This document shows, piece by piece, positions 1-11,986 of a DNA stretch of 64,000 bases; position 1 is the stretch's first letter, and each line of letters begins with the position of its first letter. This DNA is from Rhodococcus sp. IEGM 1381 (GTDB lineage Bacteria; Actinomycetota; Actinomycetes; Mycobacteriales; Mycobacteriaceae): positions 62,001 through 126,000 of the forward strand of contig NZ_JASHKQ010000008.1 of NCBI RefSeq assembly GCF_030056795.1. The letters are read 5' to 3'. The position numbers were made by a program, and so were the translations under genes. A model generated the notes under the pieces. The model ran no database searches. It was not told the DNA's origin and saw only the letters and a list, made by a program, of their open reading frames with translations.

Positions 1-1
1 C

Positions 2-3421
<3,420 letters not shown>

Positions 3422-3444
3422 AGCGACTTCGTCGCACGTGCACA

Positions 3445-3470
3445 GAAATTCGTAGTCCACTACGAATTTC
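3445..3470. repeat. 12-bp-arm palindrome after rpoC
   Basis: A perfect inverted repeat with arms GAAATTCGTAGT and ACTACGAATTTC is separated by only CC, 24 bases after the rpoC stop. It is A/T-rich in a G/C-rich background. It has no T-tract, so it may be an RNA 3'-end processing hairpin, part of a bipartite terminator with the next hairpin, or a DNA-binding site. Function is inferred. Confidence 0.6.
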
Positions 3471-3497
3471 CACTCACGACGACAGGGCGTGACAAAC

Positions 3498-3533
3498 AGA
3501 GCCCCGCATCGACTTCGGTCGGTGCGGGGCTCT
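3498..3533 (+). terminator. GC-rich hairpin terminator of the rpoBC operon
   Basis: Perfect 11-bp arms AGAGCCCCGCA and TGCGGGGCTCT flank a 14-base loop, 77 bases downstream of the rpoC stop and before the next gene. There is no U-tract, which is common for actinobacterial intrinsic terminators. Its position supports termination of rpoBC transcription. Confidence 0.7.
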
Positions 3534-3558
3534 CGCCGGTGATCAGGTCAGTACGCGT

Positions 3559-3963
3559 ATGAGTAACCAGACGAACAACACACAGGCATCCAGCACCATC
3601 GTGAACATCGGCGTGGCCATGTTCTCCGTGGCCGATCAGGACGCGGCCCTCGATTTCTATTCGCGCGTGCTCGGCTTCGAGGTCCGCAGTGATTCGCGTT
3701 TCGGTCCCGAGGGCGAGTACCGGTGGCTGGAAGTGGCACCGTCCGGTTCGACCGCACGACTCGCCCTGAACCCACCGATGAGCGGTTCGCCCGGTGGCGG
3801 GTCCATCGGCGTCGAGACGCCCGATGTCGCGTCCGAGCATGCTCGCTTGAGTGCTCTCGGCGGCGTCGATCTCGACGACTTGATGGAAGAGGTGGACGGC
3901 GTGCCGCCCATGTTCGCGCTTCGGGATCCCGACGGTAATTCGGTGTGGATCGTGCAGGCCTGA
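3559..3963 (+). CDS. VOC-family (glyoxalase/bleomycin resistance-like) protein
   Basis: A 134-residue single-domain vicinal-oxygen-chelate protein. The segment VADQDAALDFYSRVLGF (residues about 22-38) is the typical first beta-alpha unit, and RDPDGNSVWIVQ near the C-terminus is the typical last strand. Members include glyoxalase I, dioxygenases and drug-binding proteins, and the substrate cannot be told from sequence. It starts at ATG just after the rpoC terminator, so it is probably transcribed on its own. Its stop faces the stop of the NTF2-like gene four bases away. It is one of three small VOC genes in the first 10.5 kb. Confidence 0.85.
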   Translation: MSNQTNNTQASSTIVNIGVAMFSVADQDAALDFYSRVLGFEVRSDSRFGPEGEYRWLEVAPSGSTARLALNPPMSGSPGGGSIGVETPDVASEHARLSALGGVDLDDLMEEVDGVPPMFALRDPDGNSVWIVQA

Positions 3964-3967
3964 CGGA

Positions 3968-4339
3968 TCAGCCGGGCTGTTTCTGATCGACGAACGTGTA
4001 CAGCTCGGCGATCGTGCCGTCCTTGACGACGGCGAAGTCCTGGCCGGTGACGACGGCCGGGGCGTTGGGCGGTGAGAGTGCCCAGGAGATGCGGGCAACG
4101 TCGCCCAGTACGGCGGGTTCGACGGTGACGGAGAAGGACAAGCCGGCGGAGTCCGCGAGGAGCGCGGTGATCGCGTCGATGACGGCTTCGCGTCCGGTCG
4201 CGGTGTTCTCGGCGTCGTAGAACACCGCGTCGGGGTGGTACATAACTTCGATCAGCTCGCGTCGTCGTTCGGCGTCGGTGGCGTTGAATACCTCGACGAC
4301 GTTGGCGCGTACCAACTCGGCGTGAGAAGTGCTGTGCAT
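3968..4339 (-). CDS. NTF2-like / SnoaL-like nuclear-transport-factor-2 fold protein
   Basis: A 123-residue cone-shaped alpha+beta barrel protein of the SnoaL/DUF4440 type. The N-terminal helix is followed by MYHPDAVFYDAENTATG and a C-terminal strand set ending in AVVKDGTIAELYTFVD, the usual pattern for SnoaL-like polyketide cyclases, ketosteroid-isomerase-like enzymes and many uncharacterised relatives. No catalytic residue can be assigned with confidence. It is divergent from the marR-type gene, with 76 bases between the starts, so that regulator may control it; this is a context inference. Confidence 0.75.
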   Translation of the reverse strand: MHSTSHAELVRANVVEVFNATDAERRRELIEVMYHPDAVFYDAENTATGREAVIDAITALLADSAGLSFSVTVEPAVLGDVARISWALSPPNAPAVVTGQDFAVVKDGTIAELYTFVDQKQPG

Positions 4340-4415
4340 GGTGTGCCCCTAAGGTTGGGTTGTCGGGGTCTACTCGGCCTGCACCCCGGATCAAGCATCC
4401 CAGAAAGAACATGAC

Positions 4416-4913
4416 ATGTCACGTAATGAGTCGACGGACGACTCTCCCTCGCTGACGCCCTCCCAGGAATCGGCGTGGCGCGCCTACATGGGGTTGTCGC
4501 TGCAGATGACGTTCGAGATGAACCGTCAGCTCACTGAGGATCACGGTCTTTCCCTGGCCGACTACTCGGTGCTCGTCGCGCTGGCGGACAGTCCCGACGG
4601 GCGTCGCCGGGTGACCGACCTGGCCGCGGAGATCGGCTGGGAGCGCAGCAGGGCTTCTCACCACCTCGCCCGGATGTCCGCGCGGGGGCTCACCGATCGC
4701 ACGGTCTCGACTACCGACGCGCGGGCCACGGATGCAGTGATCACCGAAGCGGGCCGGGCAGCTCTGGACGCATCGGCAGCGGGTCACGTCGATGTGGTGC
4801 GCAGATTGTTCTTCGACGGGCTCGCACCCGAGGAAGTCTCCACTCTCGAAACGATTCTCACTCGTCTGCGTGATCACATACGAACCCAAGGGACACTGCC
4901 CCAACCGCAGTGA
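4416..4913 (+). CDS. MarR-family transcriptional regulator
   Basis: A 165-residue winged-helix repressor/activator. The DNA-binding region lies around residues 60-110: LTEDHGLSLADYSVLVALAD, then the recognition helix WERSRASHHLARMSARGLTDR and a wing with TDARATDAVITEAGR. Members usually bind a small phenolic or lipophilic ligand and control a neighbouring gene, here most simply the divergent NTF2-like gene. The stop codon lies inside an 18-bp tandem repeat, and frame read-through of that repeat would add an SDCPNRN-type tail, so the 3' end may be hypervariable. Confidence 0.9.
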   Translation: MSRNESTDDSPSLTPSQESAWRAYMGLSLQMTFEMNRQLTEDHGLSLADYSVLVALADSPDGRRRVTDLAAEIGWERSRASHHLARMSARGLTDRTVSTTDARATDAVITEAGRAALDASAAGHVDVVRRLFFDGLAPEEVSTLETILTRLRDHIRTQGTLPQPQ

Positions 4914-4948
4914 CTGCCCCAACCGCAACGACTGCCCCAACCGCAATG
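4895..4948. repeat. 18-bp tandem repeat, three copies, spanning the marR stop
   Basis: Three direct copies of an 18-bp unit of the form ACTGCCCCAACCGCARYG are contiguous (4895-4912, 4913-4930, 4931-4948), differing only at two positions near the unit end. The first copy contains the last five codons and the stop of the MarR gene. The remaining copies lie in the short gap before the convergent VOC gene. Confidence 0.9.
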
Positions 4949-4980
4949 ACGACCTCCAACTCGGATCACGGCGAGGTCGT

Positions 4981-5403
4981 TCATCCGTGGTGACAGACAG
5001 CCTCGAGGTCGATGCCGTTGAGGTCTCGCACGAACGATCCGTAGTACGTCGCGTGGTATTCCGGCTGTAGTCCTGGAGGCCGGAGCTCGATCGCTCCTGC
5101 CGACAGCGCTGCGGCATGGAAGGCATCGACCGTGGCGCGGTCCGGGGCACTGAACGCGAGATGGGTGTGGGGGCCGATGGTCGACCCCGGTGCGTCGACG
5201 ATCCAGAAGAAGGGCTTCAGCTCCGCCCAACCGAAGGCGATCATGGCGAGCTGGTTCGCCTCGGGGGTGTGCGGTACCCGCAGGATCTCGGTGATCCCGA
5301 GCGGTGCGAGTGCAGCGCCGTAGAACTCGGCGCTGGCGGCGAGATCGGCGACGCCGATGTTGAGGTGGTCGATCTGGGATCCGGTGCGGTCGGTGTTCGT
5401 CAT
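4981..5403 (-). CDS. VOC-family (glyoxalase-like) protein
   Basis: A 140-residue protein of the vicinal-oxygen-chelate superfamily. QIDHLNIGVADLAASAEFYGAALAPLG at residues about 10-36 is the first module, with the His typical of a metal ligand. FVRDLNGIDLEAVCH near the end is the second module, with an Asp/Glu-containing strand. The sequence resembles the large group of actinobacterial VOC proteins annotated as glyoxalase/bleomycin resistance. Substrate unknown. Convergent with the MarR gene and divergent from the PhoD-like gene. Confidence 0.85.
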   Translation of the reverse strand: MTNTDRTGSQIDHLNIGVADLAASAEFYGAALAPLGITEILRVPHTPEANQLAMIAFGWAELKPFFWIVDAPGSTIGPHTHLAFSAPDRATVDAFHAAALSAGAIELRPPGLQPEYHATYYGSFVRDLNGIDLEAVCHHG

Positions 5404-5524
5404 AGCCGTGAGCCTCCCGGAGATCGCGGACGTACTCGGTCCTCAATCGGGAAGATCGCCGGAGTTCACCTCGCCGTCGAGTCGATGACGGGCACCGTTT
5501 GCCCGGGCGCGAGAGTCTCGACCA

Positions 5525-7138
5525 ATGGTGAGACAGGGTAATGAGATTCGGATCGGGCGGGACATTTCCTTGCGGGCGGGGGCCACGCGCCGACAGTTTC
5601 TGACGTGGAGTGCGTTGGTCGGGGCGCTCGCCTTCACTCCTGAACTCGCGGGAACCACGGCGCACGCACAGTCCGTCGTGACCCCCGACTACCCCTTCCG
5701 TCTCGGCGTGGCCTCAGGTGATCCGCTGCACGATTCGGTGGTGCTGTGGACCAGGCTCGCCACCGATCCCTTTGCGCCGCTGGGCGGAATGACTCCCGGT
5801 GTCGTGCCGGTGCAGTGGCAGATCGCAGCCGACGACAAATTCGGCCGCATCGTGGCACAGGGCATCGAGCTCGCCACGGAGTTCGACGGCTGGTCGATTC
5901 ACGTCGACGTCCGCGGGCTGGAGCCGGCCCGCGAATACTTCTATCGTTTCCTCGTCGGCCCGCACGCCAGCCCGGTCGGTCGTACCAAAACTGCACCGGC
6001 AGTGGGGCAACCGCTGAGCAGGCTTGATTTCGCCTGGGCGTCGTGCCAGAAATGGGAGGACGGGTTCTTCGGCGCGTACGGGGACCTGGCGGCCTCGAAT
6101 CTCGACGTGGTGTTCTTTCTGGGCGATTACATCTACGAGTACGCGATCAAGGACGAGGGTGCTCGACAGGGTGAGCCGCGCACCGAGTCGGCGGCTCGAG
6201 AAACCATGGTGCTCAGCGACTATCGCGACCGATACGCGATGTACAAGGCTGACGAGAACCTGGCTGCCGCGCATGCGTCGGCACCGTTCGTCTCGACGTT
6301 CGACGACCATGAGGTGGACAACAACTGGGCCTCGCAGATCAGCCAGGACAACGACGATCCGAAGCAGTTCTTGCTGCGCAGAGCTGATGCCTTCAAGGCG
6401 TGGTGGGAGAACACTCCGGTGCGCGCGAATCTGAAGCCTGTAGGCCCGGACATGAAGGTCTATCGACGGTTCTCGTTCGGAGATCTGGTGGATTTCTCGG
6501 TGCTCGACACCCGGCAGTATCGCAGCGATCAGGCGCACGGAGACGGTGAGCACGCGCAGGATGCCGAGACCGCCGATCCGTCGCGCACCATTACCGGTGC
6601 GGCACAGGAACAATGGATTCTCGACGGGTTCGCGTCACCGTCGAGGTGGAACTTCCTGGCGCATCAGACGGTCATCGCAGATCTCGCTCGGGGACAGGGC
6701 AACGATCGCAAGGTCGGCATGGATCCGTGGAGCGGGTACGAGGCCTCGCGTCACCGCATCCTCGACGGTGCCAGGGACCGCGGGACGAAGAACGTGGCGT
6801 CGATCGTCGGCGACATTCACCGCACGATCGTGTCGGAATTGCGCCGCGACTACCAGGATCAAGTGTCGCCGATGCAAGGTGTCGAGATCGCGACCACGTC
6901 CATCGCGTCGGGCAAGGACGGCGCCGATGTCGACTCCGCCGGAGCTGCCATCGCCGACGGTTCGCCGCACGTGAAATACGGCAACGCCCGTCGCGGCTAT
7001 CTTCGCAGCACCCTCACGCCCAACGAATGGCGTTCGGAAGTAAGGGTTCTCGATGCAGTGTCGTCGCCGGGTAAGCCGGTTCGGACGGCCATGACCGTCA
7101 CCGTTCCCGAAGGACGGCCCGAGATCCAGCTCGGCTAG
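5525..7138 (+). CDS. phoD: PhoD-like alkaline phosphatase/phosphodiesterase, Tat-exported
   Basis: A 537-residue metallophosphatase of the PhoD family, which hydrolyses phosphate mono- and diesters outside the cell using Fe/Ca. Residues 21-28 (TRRQFLTW) plus a hydrophobic segment ending in THAQ-like HAQS near residue 50 form a twin-arginine signal. A PhoD N-terminal domain (FRLGVASGDPLHDSVVLWTRL) follows. The metallophosphatase core shows WASCQKWEDGFF, FLGDYIYEY near residue 198, FDDHEVDNNW near 259, VLDTRQYRSD and SIVGDIHR near 425, all conserved metal/substrate positions. The length is normal for the family. The start ATG overlaps another possible GTG three bases on. No Pho box was recognised upstream. 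Confidence 0.92.
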   Translation: MVRQGNEIRIGRDISLRAGATRRQFLTWSALVGALAFTPELAGTTAHAQSVVTPDYPFRLGVASGDPLHDSVVLWTRLATDPFAPLGGMTPGVVPVQWQIAADDKFGRIVAQGIELATEFDGWSIHVDVRGLEPAREYFYRFLVGPHASPVGRTKTAPAVGQPLSRLDFAWASCQKWEDGFFGAYGDLAASNLDVVFFLGDYIYEYAIKDEGARQGEPRTESAARETMVLSDYRDRYAMYKADENLAAAHASAPFVSTFDDHEVDNNWASQISQDNDDPKQFLLRRADAFKAWWENTPVRANLKPVGPDMKVYRRFSFGDLVDFSVLDTRQYRSDQAHGDGEHAQDAETADPSRTITGAAQEQWILDGFASPSRWNFLAHQTVIADLARGQGNDRKVGMDPWSGYEASRHRILDGARDRGTKNVASIVGDIHRTIVSELRRDYQDQVSPMQGVEIATTSIASGKDGADVDSAGAAIADGSPHVKYGNARRGYLRSTLTPNEWRSEVRVLDAVSSPGKPVRTAMTVTVPEGRPEIQLG

Positions 7139-7169
7139 TGCCTGCGGGTCAGCGCCCGTCGCCCGTGTC

Positions 7170-8810
7170 TCAGCGCCCGTCGGCGATGATCTGTGCGACG
7201 TTGCGTTCGGCCAGCGCGGTGATCGTCAGTGACGGGTTCGCCGCTCCGGTGCTTCCCGGGATCAGCGCACCGTCGACGACGTAGAGACCGGGGTGACCCT
7301 TCACCCGGCCGTAGTCGTCGGTGGCGTCGCCCAGCACTGCGCCGCCGAGTGGGTGTGCGGTGAAGGTGTCGTCCACATCGCGGGTGAACGGTTCGGCGGC
7401 GACGACGGTGCCGCCGGCCTGCGCCATCCGATTCTGCACCGCGCGTAGGGCTTCGACGGTGTCGCGGCTGCCGCCCTTGGGCCAGTTCAGGGTCAATCTG
7501 TTTGCAGCGGAATCGAATCCGAAGTTCCCGCGCAGCGGATCGATCGTCATACCCAGCGAGCCGAGGAATCCCAGATTCACGGGAACGCCTGGCACGTACC
7601 AGTTTTCGACGGTCAGCGGCAGTCCGGAGTCATCGGTGATGCGGGATGCGCACGGCGCTCCTTGCGGTCCTGCAGACATCGGGCCGAGCGACCGCGTCAT
7701 CGAGGCGTCGCCGTTGGTACCCCAACCGGTGCCGACGAACTCGTTGAGGTTCGCCAGCGCTCCGGTGGTGCGGGCGCGCATCAGCAGTTCGGTGGTACCG
7801 ATGGATCCGGCACCGAGGACGAGGGTGTCGCAGGTGACGGTGCGAGTCTCGACGACGTTGCCGAACGGGTCGAGGCGTTCGATCTCGACGCGGTAGCGGC
7901 CGCCGGATTCGGTGCCGATCGCCGCGACGCGGTGGCTGTGACAGACGGTCGCGCGCCCCGTGGCTTCTGCCTGAGGGATGTAGTTCTGCGTCAGGTCGTG
8001 CTTGGCGCCGTTGGAGTTGCCGAAGGTGCTCTCGCCGACGGTCGAGGACGCCCGAGAACGGCCGGCGATCTCGTCGCGCACGACGTTCCAGTTCCAGTTG
8101 CCGTCGACCGCTTCCGGGGTGAATCCTGCGCGTCGGGCGTGGTCGTCCCAGGTGCGCGAGTGCGCGAAGTTCGGGCTGTTGTACACGTCGTCGGGCATCG
8201 TCGACGGCCGGAGCATCGAACGGGCCTTGGGGTACCAGCTGGCGGCCATCTCGTCGTAGTTCAGGCGTCCGCCGAAGGAGAGGTCGAAGAATCTCTTGTT
8301 CGGTGCGATGGTCACGCCGGTGTACACGATCGAGCCGCCGCCGACGGCTGCTCCGCGCCACACCGAGAGGTTCTCGTAGCGGGTGGTGTCGAGCACTCCA
8401 CCGAAGAGATCGACCGGTCCCACAGGGAGGCCGGTGATGTTGGTGAACGACGTTTGCTGCCACAGGCCGCGTCCGTCGGCGGTCATGTCGGCGGTGAAGA
8501 TCTCGCGCCAAGGGTCTCGCGGCCAACGCAGTCCGCGCTCGAGCACGGTCACCGCAGTGCCGGCCTGGGCCATGCGCAGGGCTGCAGCACTGGCACCGAA
8601 TCCGGAGCCGACCACGATGACGGACGAGTGGTCCGGCGGGCGCGGGGGGTCTGCGAACAGTTCGGGAACGAGTGACCGAATTCGGTCGGCACCGAGTGGG
8701 AGTGCGCCGGCGGGGGCGGAACCCGGCATGCCTGCGGCGCTCAGGACCGGAGCGGCGGCAGCGCCGAGCATTCCGGCAGCGGCCAGCCGCAGCAATTGCC
8801 TTCGGTTCAC
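7170..8810 (-). CDS. Cholesterol-oxidase-like GMC flavoprotein, Tat-exported
   Basis: A 546-residue FAD-dependent GMC oxidoreductase closely resembling actinobacterial cholesterol oxidases (ChoE/ChoD type), which oxidise and isomerise 3beta-hydroxysteroids. The start chosen is GTG at 8810: AGGGGG lies eight bases upstream, and the protein then begins NRRQLLRLAAAG, a Tat-type signal. The FAD dinucleotide motif VVGSGFGASAA is near residue 65. The C-terminus carries HPLGGAVLGDATDDYGRV and ANPSLTITALAERN, the family active-site and FAD-closing motifs, with the His expected for catalysis. The open frame extends far upstream of 8810 without a signal peptide or good ribosome site. Steroid specificity is inferred, not proven. 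Confidence 0.88.
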   Translation of the reverse strand: MNRRQLLRLAAAGMLGAAAAPVLSAAGMPGSAPAGALPLGADRIRSLVPELFADPPRPPDHSSVIVVGSGFGASAAALRMAQAGTAVTVLERGLRWPRDPWREIFTADMTADGRGLWQQTSFTNITGLPVGPVDLFGGVLDTTRYENLSVWRGAAVGGGSIVYTGVTIAPNKRFFDLSFGGRLNYDEMAASWYPKARSMLRPSTMPDDVYNSPNFAHSRTWDDHARRAGFTPEAVDGNWNWNVVRDEIAGRSRASSTVGESTFGNSNGAKHDLTQNYIPQAEATGRATVCHSHRVAAIGTESGGRYRVEIERLDPFGNVVETRTVTCDTLVLGAGSIGTTELLMRARTTGALANLNEFVGTGWGTNGDASMTRSLGPMSAGPQGAPCASRITDDSGLPLTVENWYVPGVPVNLGFLGSLGMTIDPLRGNFGFDSAANRLTLNWPKGGSRDTVEALRAVQNRMAQAGGTVVAAEPFTRDVDDTFTAHPLGGAVLGDATDDYGRVKGHPGLYVVDGALIPGSTGAANPSLTITALAERNVAQIIADGR

Positions 8811-8856
8811 GGAAAGTCCCCCTACTTGACTCACGGACAGCGTTGTCGATTGTGTC

Positions 8857-9912
8857 GTGTTTGCCGCGCAAAAGCGAACAGTTCGGTCGGACTCGAGGAT
8901 GCTTCCCAGCTCGGCCTCAGGTTTGCCTGTCAGACTTTCGCTCATGGTTTCGGCTTCGGTGGCTCTGTTGTTGCTTGTCGCGGCGGTGGTCGGCATCGCG
9001 GCGCACCTCATCGACTCGCGGGGACAGGGGATGCTCGTGGCCGCTGCGTTGGCACATGTCCTCATGCTCGCTGCTGTGCCCGGCACCGTGGTCGCCGGTC
9101 TCGCGTTCGGGTGGTGGGGTGTGGGGGCCGGGATGGTGGTGCTGGCGGCCGCGGCGGCGACTCAGTTTCCGCTGCACCGTCGTTTTTCACCACGCAGCCG
9201 TCTTTCACCACGCAGCCGCATTCGGGAGACCACCCGAGCCTCGGATCTGACAGTGCTGCACGCCAACATCTGGCTGGGGCAGGCCGATATCGACGCGGTG
9301 GTCGCGCTGGTCGACGAGCATCGCCCGGATGTGCTCACCCTCGTAGAGTTGACGCCCGAGGCCGACTCGGGTCTTCGCCGCAGACTGTCCGAGCGGCTGC
9401 CGCACGCCTTCGTCAGCGCTGCCGCGGGCGGCGACGGAACCGGCATCTACAGCCGCTTCCCGCTCGTGGACCAGCAGCGCCACGACGGCTTCGTGACCGA
9501 GCTGCTCTCTGCGCGGGTGGAGATGCCGGGCCGGCCGCTCGTGTTCGCGGTGCATCCCGTACCGCCGTGGCCGCGAGAACCGTCCGAATGGGTCCGCGAG
9601 CTGGGGTTGCTGCGTCAACTACTGGCCAAGATTCCCGTCGACGACGGTCCCGTGGTGGTGGCGGGCGATTTCAACGCGACGCAGGATCATCGACGCTATC
9701 GAGATCTGCAGGACGGCCGATTCGTCGACGCGGCGGTGGCGACCGGAGCCGGCATGCTCAGGACGTATCCGGCGCACACCTGGCACCCGCCGGTCATTGC
9801 CATCGATCATGTTCTGGTGGCCGACATGGCAGTCCGTTCGGTCGAGGCCGTGACGATCCCAGGGTCCGACCACCGCGGCATCATGGCTCGGCTGGCTTTC
9901 GATCCCAATTAG
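8857..9912 (+). CDS. Membrane-anchored endonuclease/exonuclease/phosphatase-family hydrolase
   Basis: About 351 residues if GTG 8857 is the start; ATG 8899 and ATG 8944 are in frame and the last gives a protein starting right before the first membrane helix. Two to three hydrophobic helices (roughly residues 30-105) are followed by an EEP domain: LTVLHANIWLGQAD, PDVLTLVELTPE (metal-binding Glu), GIYSRFPL, FAVHPVPP, VVVAGDFNAT and AIDHVLV...GSDHRGIMA, which give the catalytic Asp-Asn and His-Asp sets. The family includes sphingomyelinases, phosphoinositide phosphatases and nucleases, and the catalytic face is predicted extracytoplasmic. Divergent from the cholesterol-oxidase-like gene. Confidence 0.85.
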   Translation: MFAAQKRTVRSDSRMLPSSASGLPVRLSLMVSASVALLLLVAAVVGIAAHLIDSRGQGMLVAAALAHVLMLAAVPGTVVAGLAFGWWGVGAGMVVLAAAAATQFPLHRRFSPRSRLSPRSRIRETTRASDLTVLHANIWLGQADIDAVVALVDEHRPDVLTLVELTPEADSGLRRRLSERLPHAFVSAAAGGDGTGIYSRFPLVDQQRHDGFVTELLSARVEMPGRPLVFAVHPVPPWPREPSEWVRELGLLRQLLAKIPVDDGPVVVAGDFNATQDHRRYRDLQDGRFVDAAVATGAGMLRTYPAHTWHPPVIAIDHVLVADMAVRSVEAVTIPGSDHRGIMARLAFDPN

Positions 9913-9923
9913 GGCTGCCCAGA

Positions 9924-10298
9924 TCAGGGCTGTGCGGGCAACTGCTGCACCGACCACTTGTTTCCGTCGGGGTCGGCGAAGTACACGAACGTGCCCCAGC
10001 CCTCGTCCTTGGGCGGATCGATGGTCAGACCGGCTGCGGTGAGGTGTTCGTAGGCGTCCTGGGCGTTGTCGACGACCATCAGGATTCCGGCTCCCTTGCC
10101 CGGTTGGGCGTCGGTGATGTTCTCGCCGATCGCGATGGAACACGCCGAGCCCGGGGGAGTGAGCTGGACGTACCGGATCCCGTCCCAGGGCCGAGCATCG
10201 TGGTCGGCGTCGAAGCCGATCGAGACGTAGAAGTCCTTGGCGCGGTCGACGTCGGTGACGGCCAGGGTGACGAGTTCGATCTTCATGGTGAGGTTCAT
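9924..10298 (-). CDS. VOC-family glyoxalase-like protein
   Basis: A 124-residue VOC protein. VTLAVTDVDRAKDFYVSIGFDADHDARPW and TPPGSACSIAIGENITDAQPG in the first half, and VYFADPDGNKWSVQQLP at the end, are the pattern of small actinobacterial glyoxalase/bleomycin-resistance proteins. ATG 10298 or the in-frame ATG at 10286 could be the start. It is convergent with the EEP hydrolase gene, 11 bases away. Function and substrate are unknown. Confidence 0.85.
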   Translation of the reverse strand: MNLTMKIELVTLAVTDVDRAKDFYVSIGFDADHDARPWDGIRYVQLTPPGSACSIAIGENITDAQPGKGAGILMVVDNAQDAYEHLTAAGLTIDPPKDEGWGTFVYFADPDGNKWSVQQLPAQP

Positions 10299-10340
10299 GA
10301 AGCAATGATGAGCGCCATTGCGGACACATTCGGTCCGCTA

Positions 10341-10985
10341 TCACACCCCGTCGAAGAATGCTTCGAGAATTCTTCGCCCGTCCTCGGCGACGCGAGCGAG
10401 GACCTGTGCGCTCGGTGCCGTTCCCGCAGGCATGTGCGCATCGAGCATCGGTTGTTCTGTAGGTGTGAGCTCGACGTGGAACTGGAGGCCGAGGGCACTG
10501 CCGAACCGGAACGCCTGATTCCGGTAGAGGTTCGAGCTCGCCAGGAGCACCGCCCCCGCGGGCAGGTCGAAGGTATCGGTGTGCCAGTGCACCACCGAGA
10601 CCGAATCCGCTCCGAACAGCGTTGCGCCGGCATCGGTTGCGGTGACCTCTCCGGATCCCAGCTCCGCGACCGGTCCCCGGTACACCGCACATCCCTGCGA
10701 GGCCGCGAGTAGTTGAGCACCGAGACACACCCCGAGCACGGGAACGTCACGTCGCAGACACTCGGCAATCAATTCCCGTTCGGCTCGCACGTGAGGGTGA
10801 GCGACATCGCCCCACGCGTCCATCGGTCCGCCCATCACGACCAGCCCTGTGACCGCATCGGCTGGGGGCAAGGGGTCCCCACTCGCCACCGCGACCACCG
10901 TGAACTCGATTCCGCGTTCGGTCATGATCGTCCCGATCAGCGCCGGGCCTTCGGCATCGACGTGCTTTACCACCCACCAACTCAT
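10341..10985 (-). CDS. Class I glutamine amidotransferase-like protein
   Basis: A 214-residue stand-alone GATase1 domain, the type that releases ammonia from glutamine or acts as a gamma-glutamyl hydrolase. GLVVMGGPMDAWGD (residues about 48-61), VLGVCLGAQLLAAS with the nucleophilic Cys near residue 87, and LQFHVELT with catalytic His and Glu near 175 form the triad. The start ATG 10985 was chosen because the protein then begins directly with the first core strand (MSWWVVKHVDAEGP). An upstream extension to 11057 would overlap the divergent monooxygenase gene. No synthetase partner is nearby, so its acceptor is unknown. Confidence 0.85.
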   Translation of the reverse strand: MSWWVVKHVDAEGPALIGTIMTERGIEFTVVAVASGDPLPPADAVTGLVVMGGPMDAWGDVAHPHVRAERELIAECLRRDVPVLGVCLGAQLLAASQGCAVYRGPVAELGSGEVTATDAGATLFGADSVSVVHWHTDTFDLPAGAVLLASSNLYRNQAFRFGSALGLQFHVELTPTEQPMLDAHMPAGTAPSAQVLARVAEDGRRILEAFFDGV

Positions 10986-10995
10986 GACGAGAAAT

Positions 10996-11986
10996 ATGCC
11001 CGATGCCTCGCCGGTTGTCCTAGCTGTGTTGTTTTCCCTTCTCGACAGATCCCGCACTCGATCCGGAATGGACGACGCCTCGGCGCTGCGTCACACCGTC
11101 GAACGGGCGGTGCACGCGGAGAAGATCGGGCTGCATCGGTTCTGGGTGGCCGAGCATCACGGCGTGCCCGGCATCGCGTCGGGCGCGCCGGCGGTACTGG
11201 CTGCGGCGGTGGCGTCGCGCACCTCACGCATCCGTGTCGGATCCGGGGGAGTGATGCTGCCCAACCATCAGCCGCTGATCGTGGCCGAACAATTCCTGAT
11301 GTTGGAGTCCCTTTTTCCCGGCCGGATCGATCTCGGGGTCGGCCGTTCGCTCGGGTTCACCGAACCGGTACGCGCAGCGTTACGCAGTGAGCACGCCGAT
11401 ACGTTCGAGGCCGATATCGCCGAATTGAGTGCGTATCTGGATGGTTCGGCACCGGTGACGGCGCGCCCTGCCACCGCGCCTCCGCCGGTGTTCGTTCTCG
11501 CGACCGGTGCGGGCCTCGAGGTCGCTGCCCGCGCCGGGCTTCCGGTGGTCGTCGGTGGACCGGTATTGCAGAAGGCTGACCCATTGGCGATGTATCGCAA
11601 GAGTTTTCGGCCCTCGCCCGCCAATCCTGAACCGCACGTGATCATCTCGCTCGATGTGACGATCGCAGCCGATACCGCCGATGCGCAGGCTGGCCCTGCC
11701 GGAGGCGTGGGCGATGGCCAGGTCGCGGCGTGAGGGTGAATTTCCGGCCCTGGAACCGGTGTCGGTGATCGACGACTCCCGGTGGACGCCGCGGACGCGG
11801 GACCGCATCGAGGACTCGCTCGCGTCGACGATTCTCGGCACCGCCGGGCAGGTACGTCCGCGGCTGGAAGAGCTGATCGATCGCACCGGCGCGAACGAGA
11901 TCATGGCGTCGACATCGACGTACGATCGCGCCGAGTTGTTCGACGCCGACGCTGCTTTCGCTCAGCTCGCCGGTGTTGTGGCTTGA
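10996..11986 (+). pseudogene. Luciferase-like (LLM class) flavin monooxygenase, frameshifted
   Basis: Two frames together encode one LLM-class flavin-dependent oxidoreductase. The first frame, from ATG 10996 (or GTG 11026), carries LLDRSRTRSG, HRFWVAEHHGVPGIASGAPAVL and GSGGVMLPNHQPLIVAEQF, the hallmark N-terminal half of the bacterial luciferase fold. It loses homology after ISLDVTIAADTADA near nt 11680 and stops at 11733. The natural continuation, RRLALPEAWAMARSRR to the end at 11986, sits in the next frame. A loss of two bases (CG) in a GCGCGC run near 11680-11686 would explain the shift. It is either a genuine recent pseudogene or an assembly error. The 3' end overlaps the convergent LysR gene by 25 bases. 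Confidence 0.8.

Noticed and set aside
8811..9086. N-terminal extension of the cholesterol-oxidase-like protein
   Set aside because: It would cover the divergent EEP gene's start and place the Tat signal about 90 residues inside the protein; GTG 8810 has a strong ribosome site.
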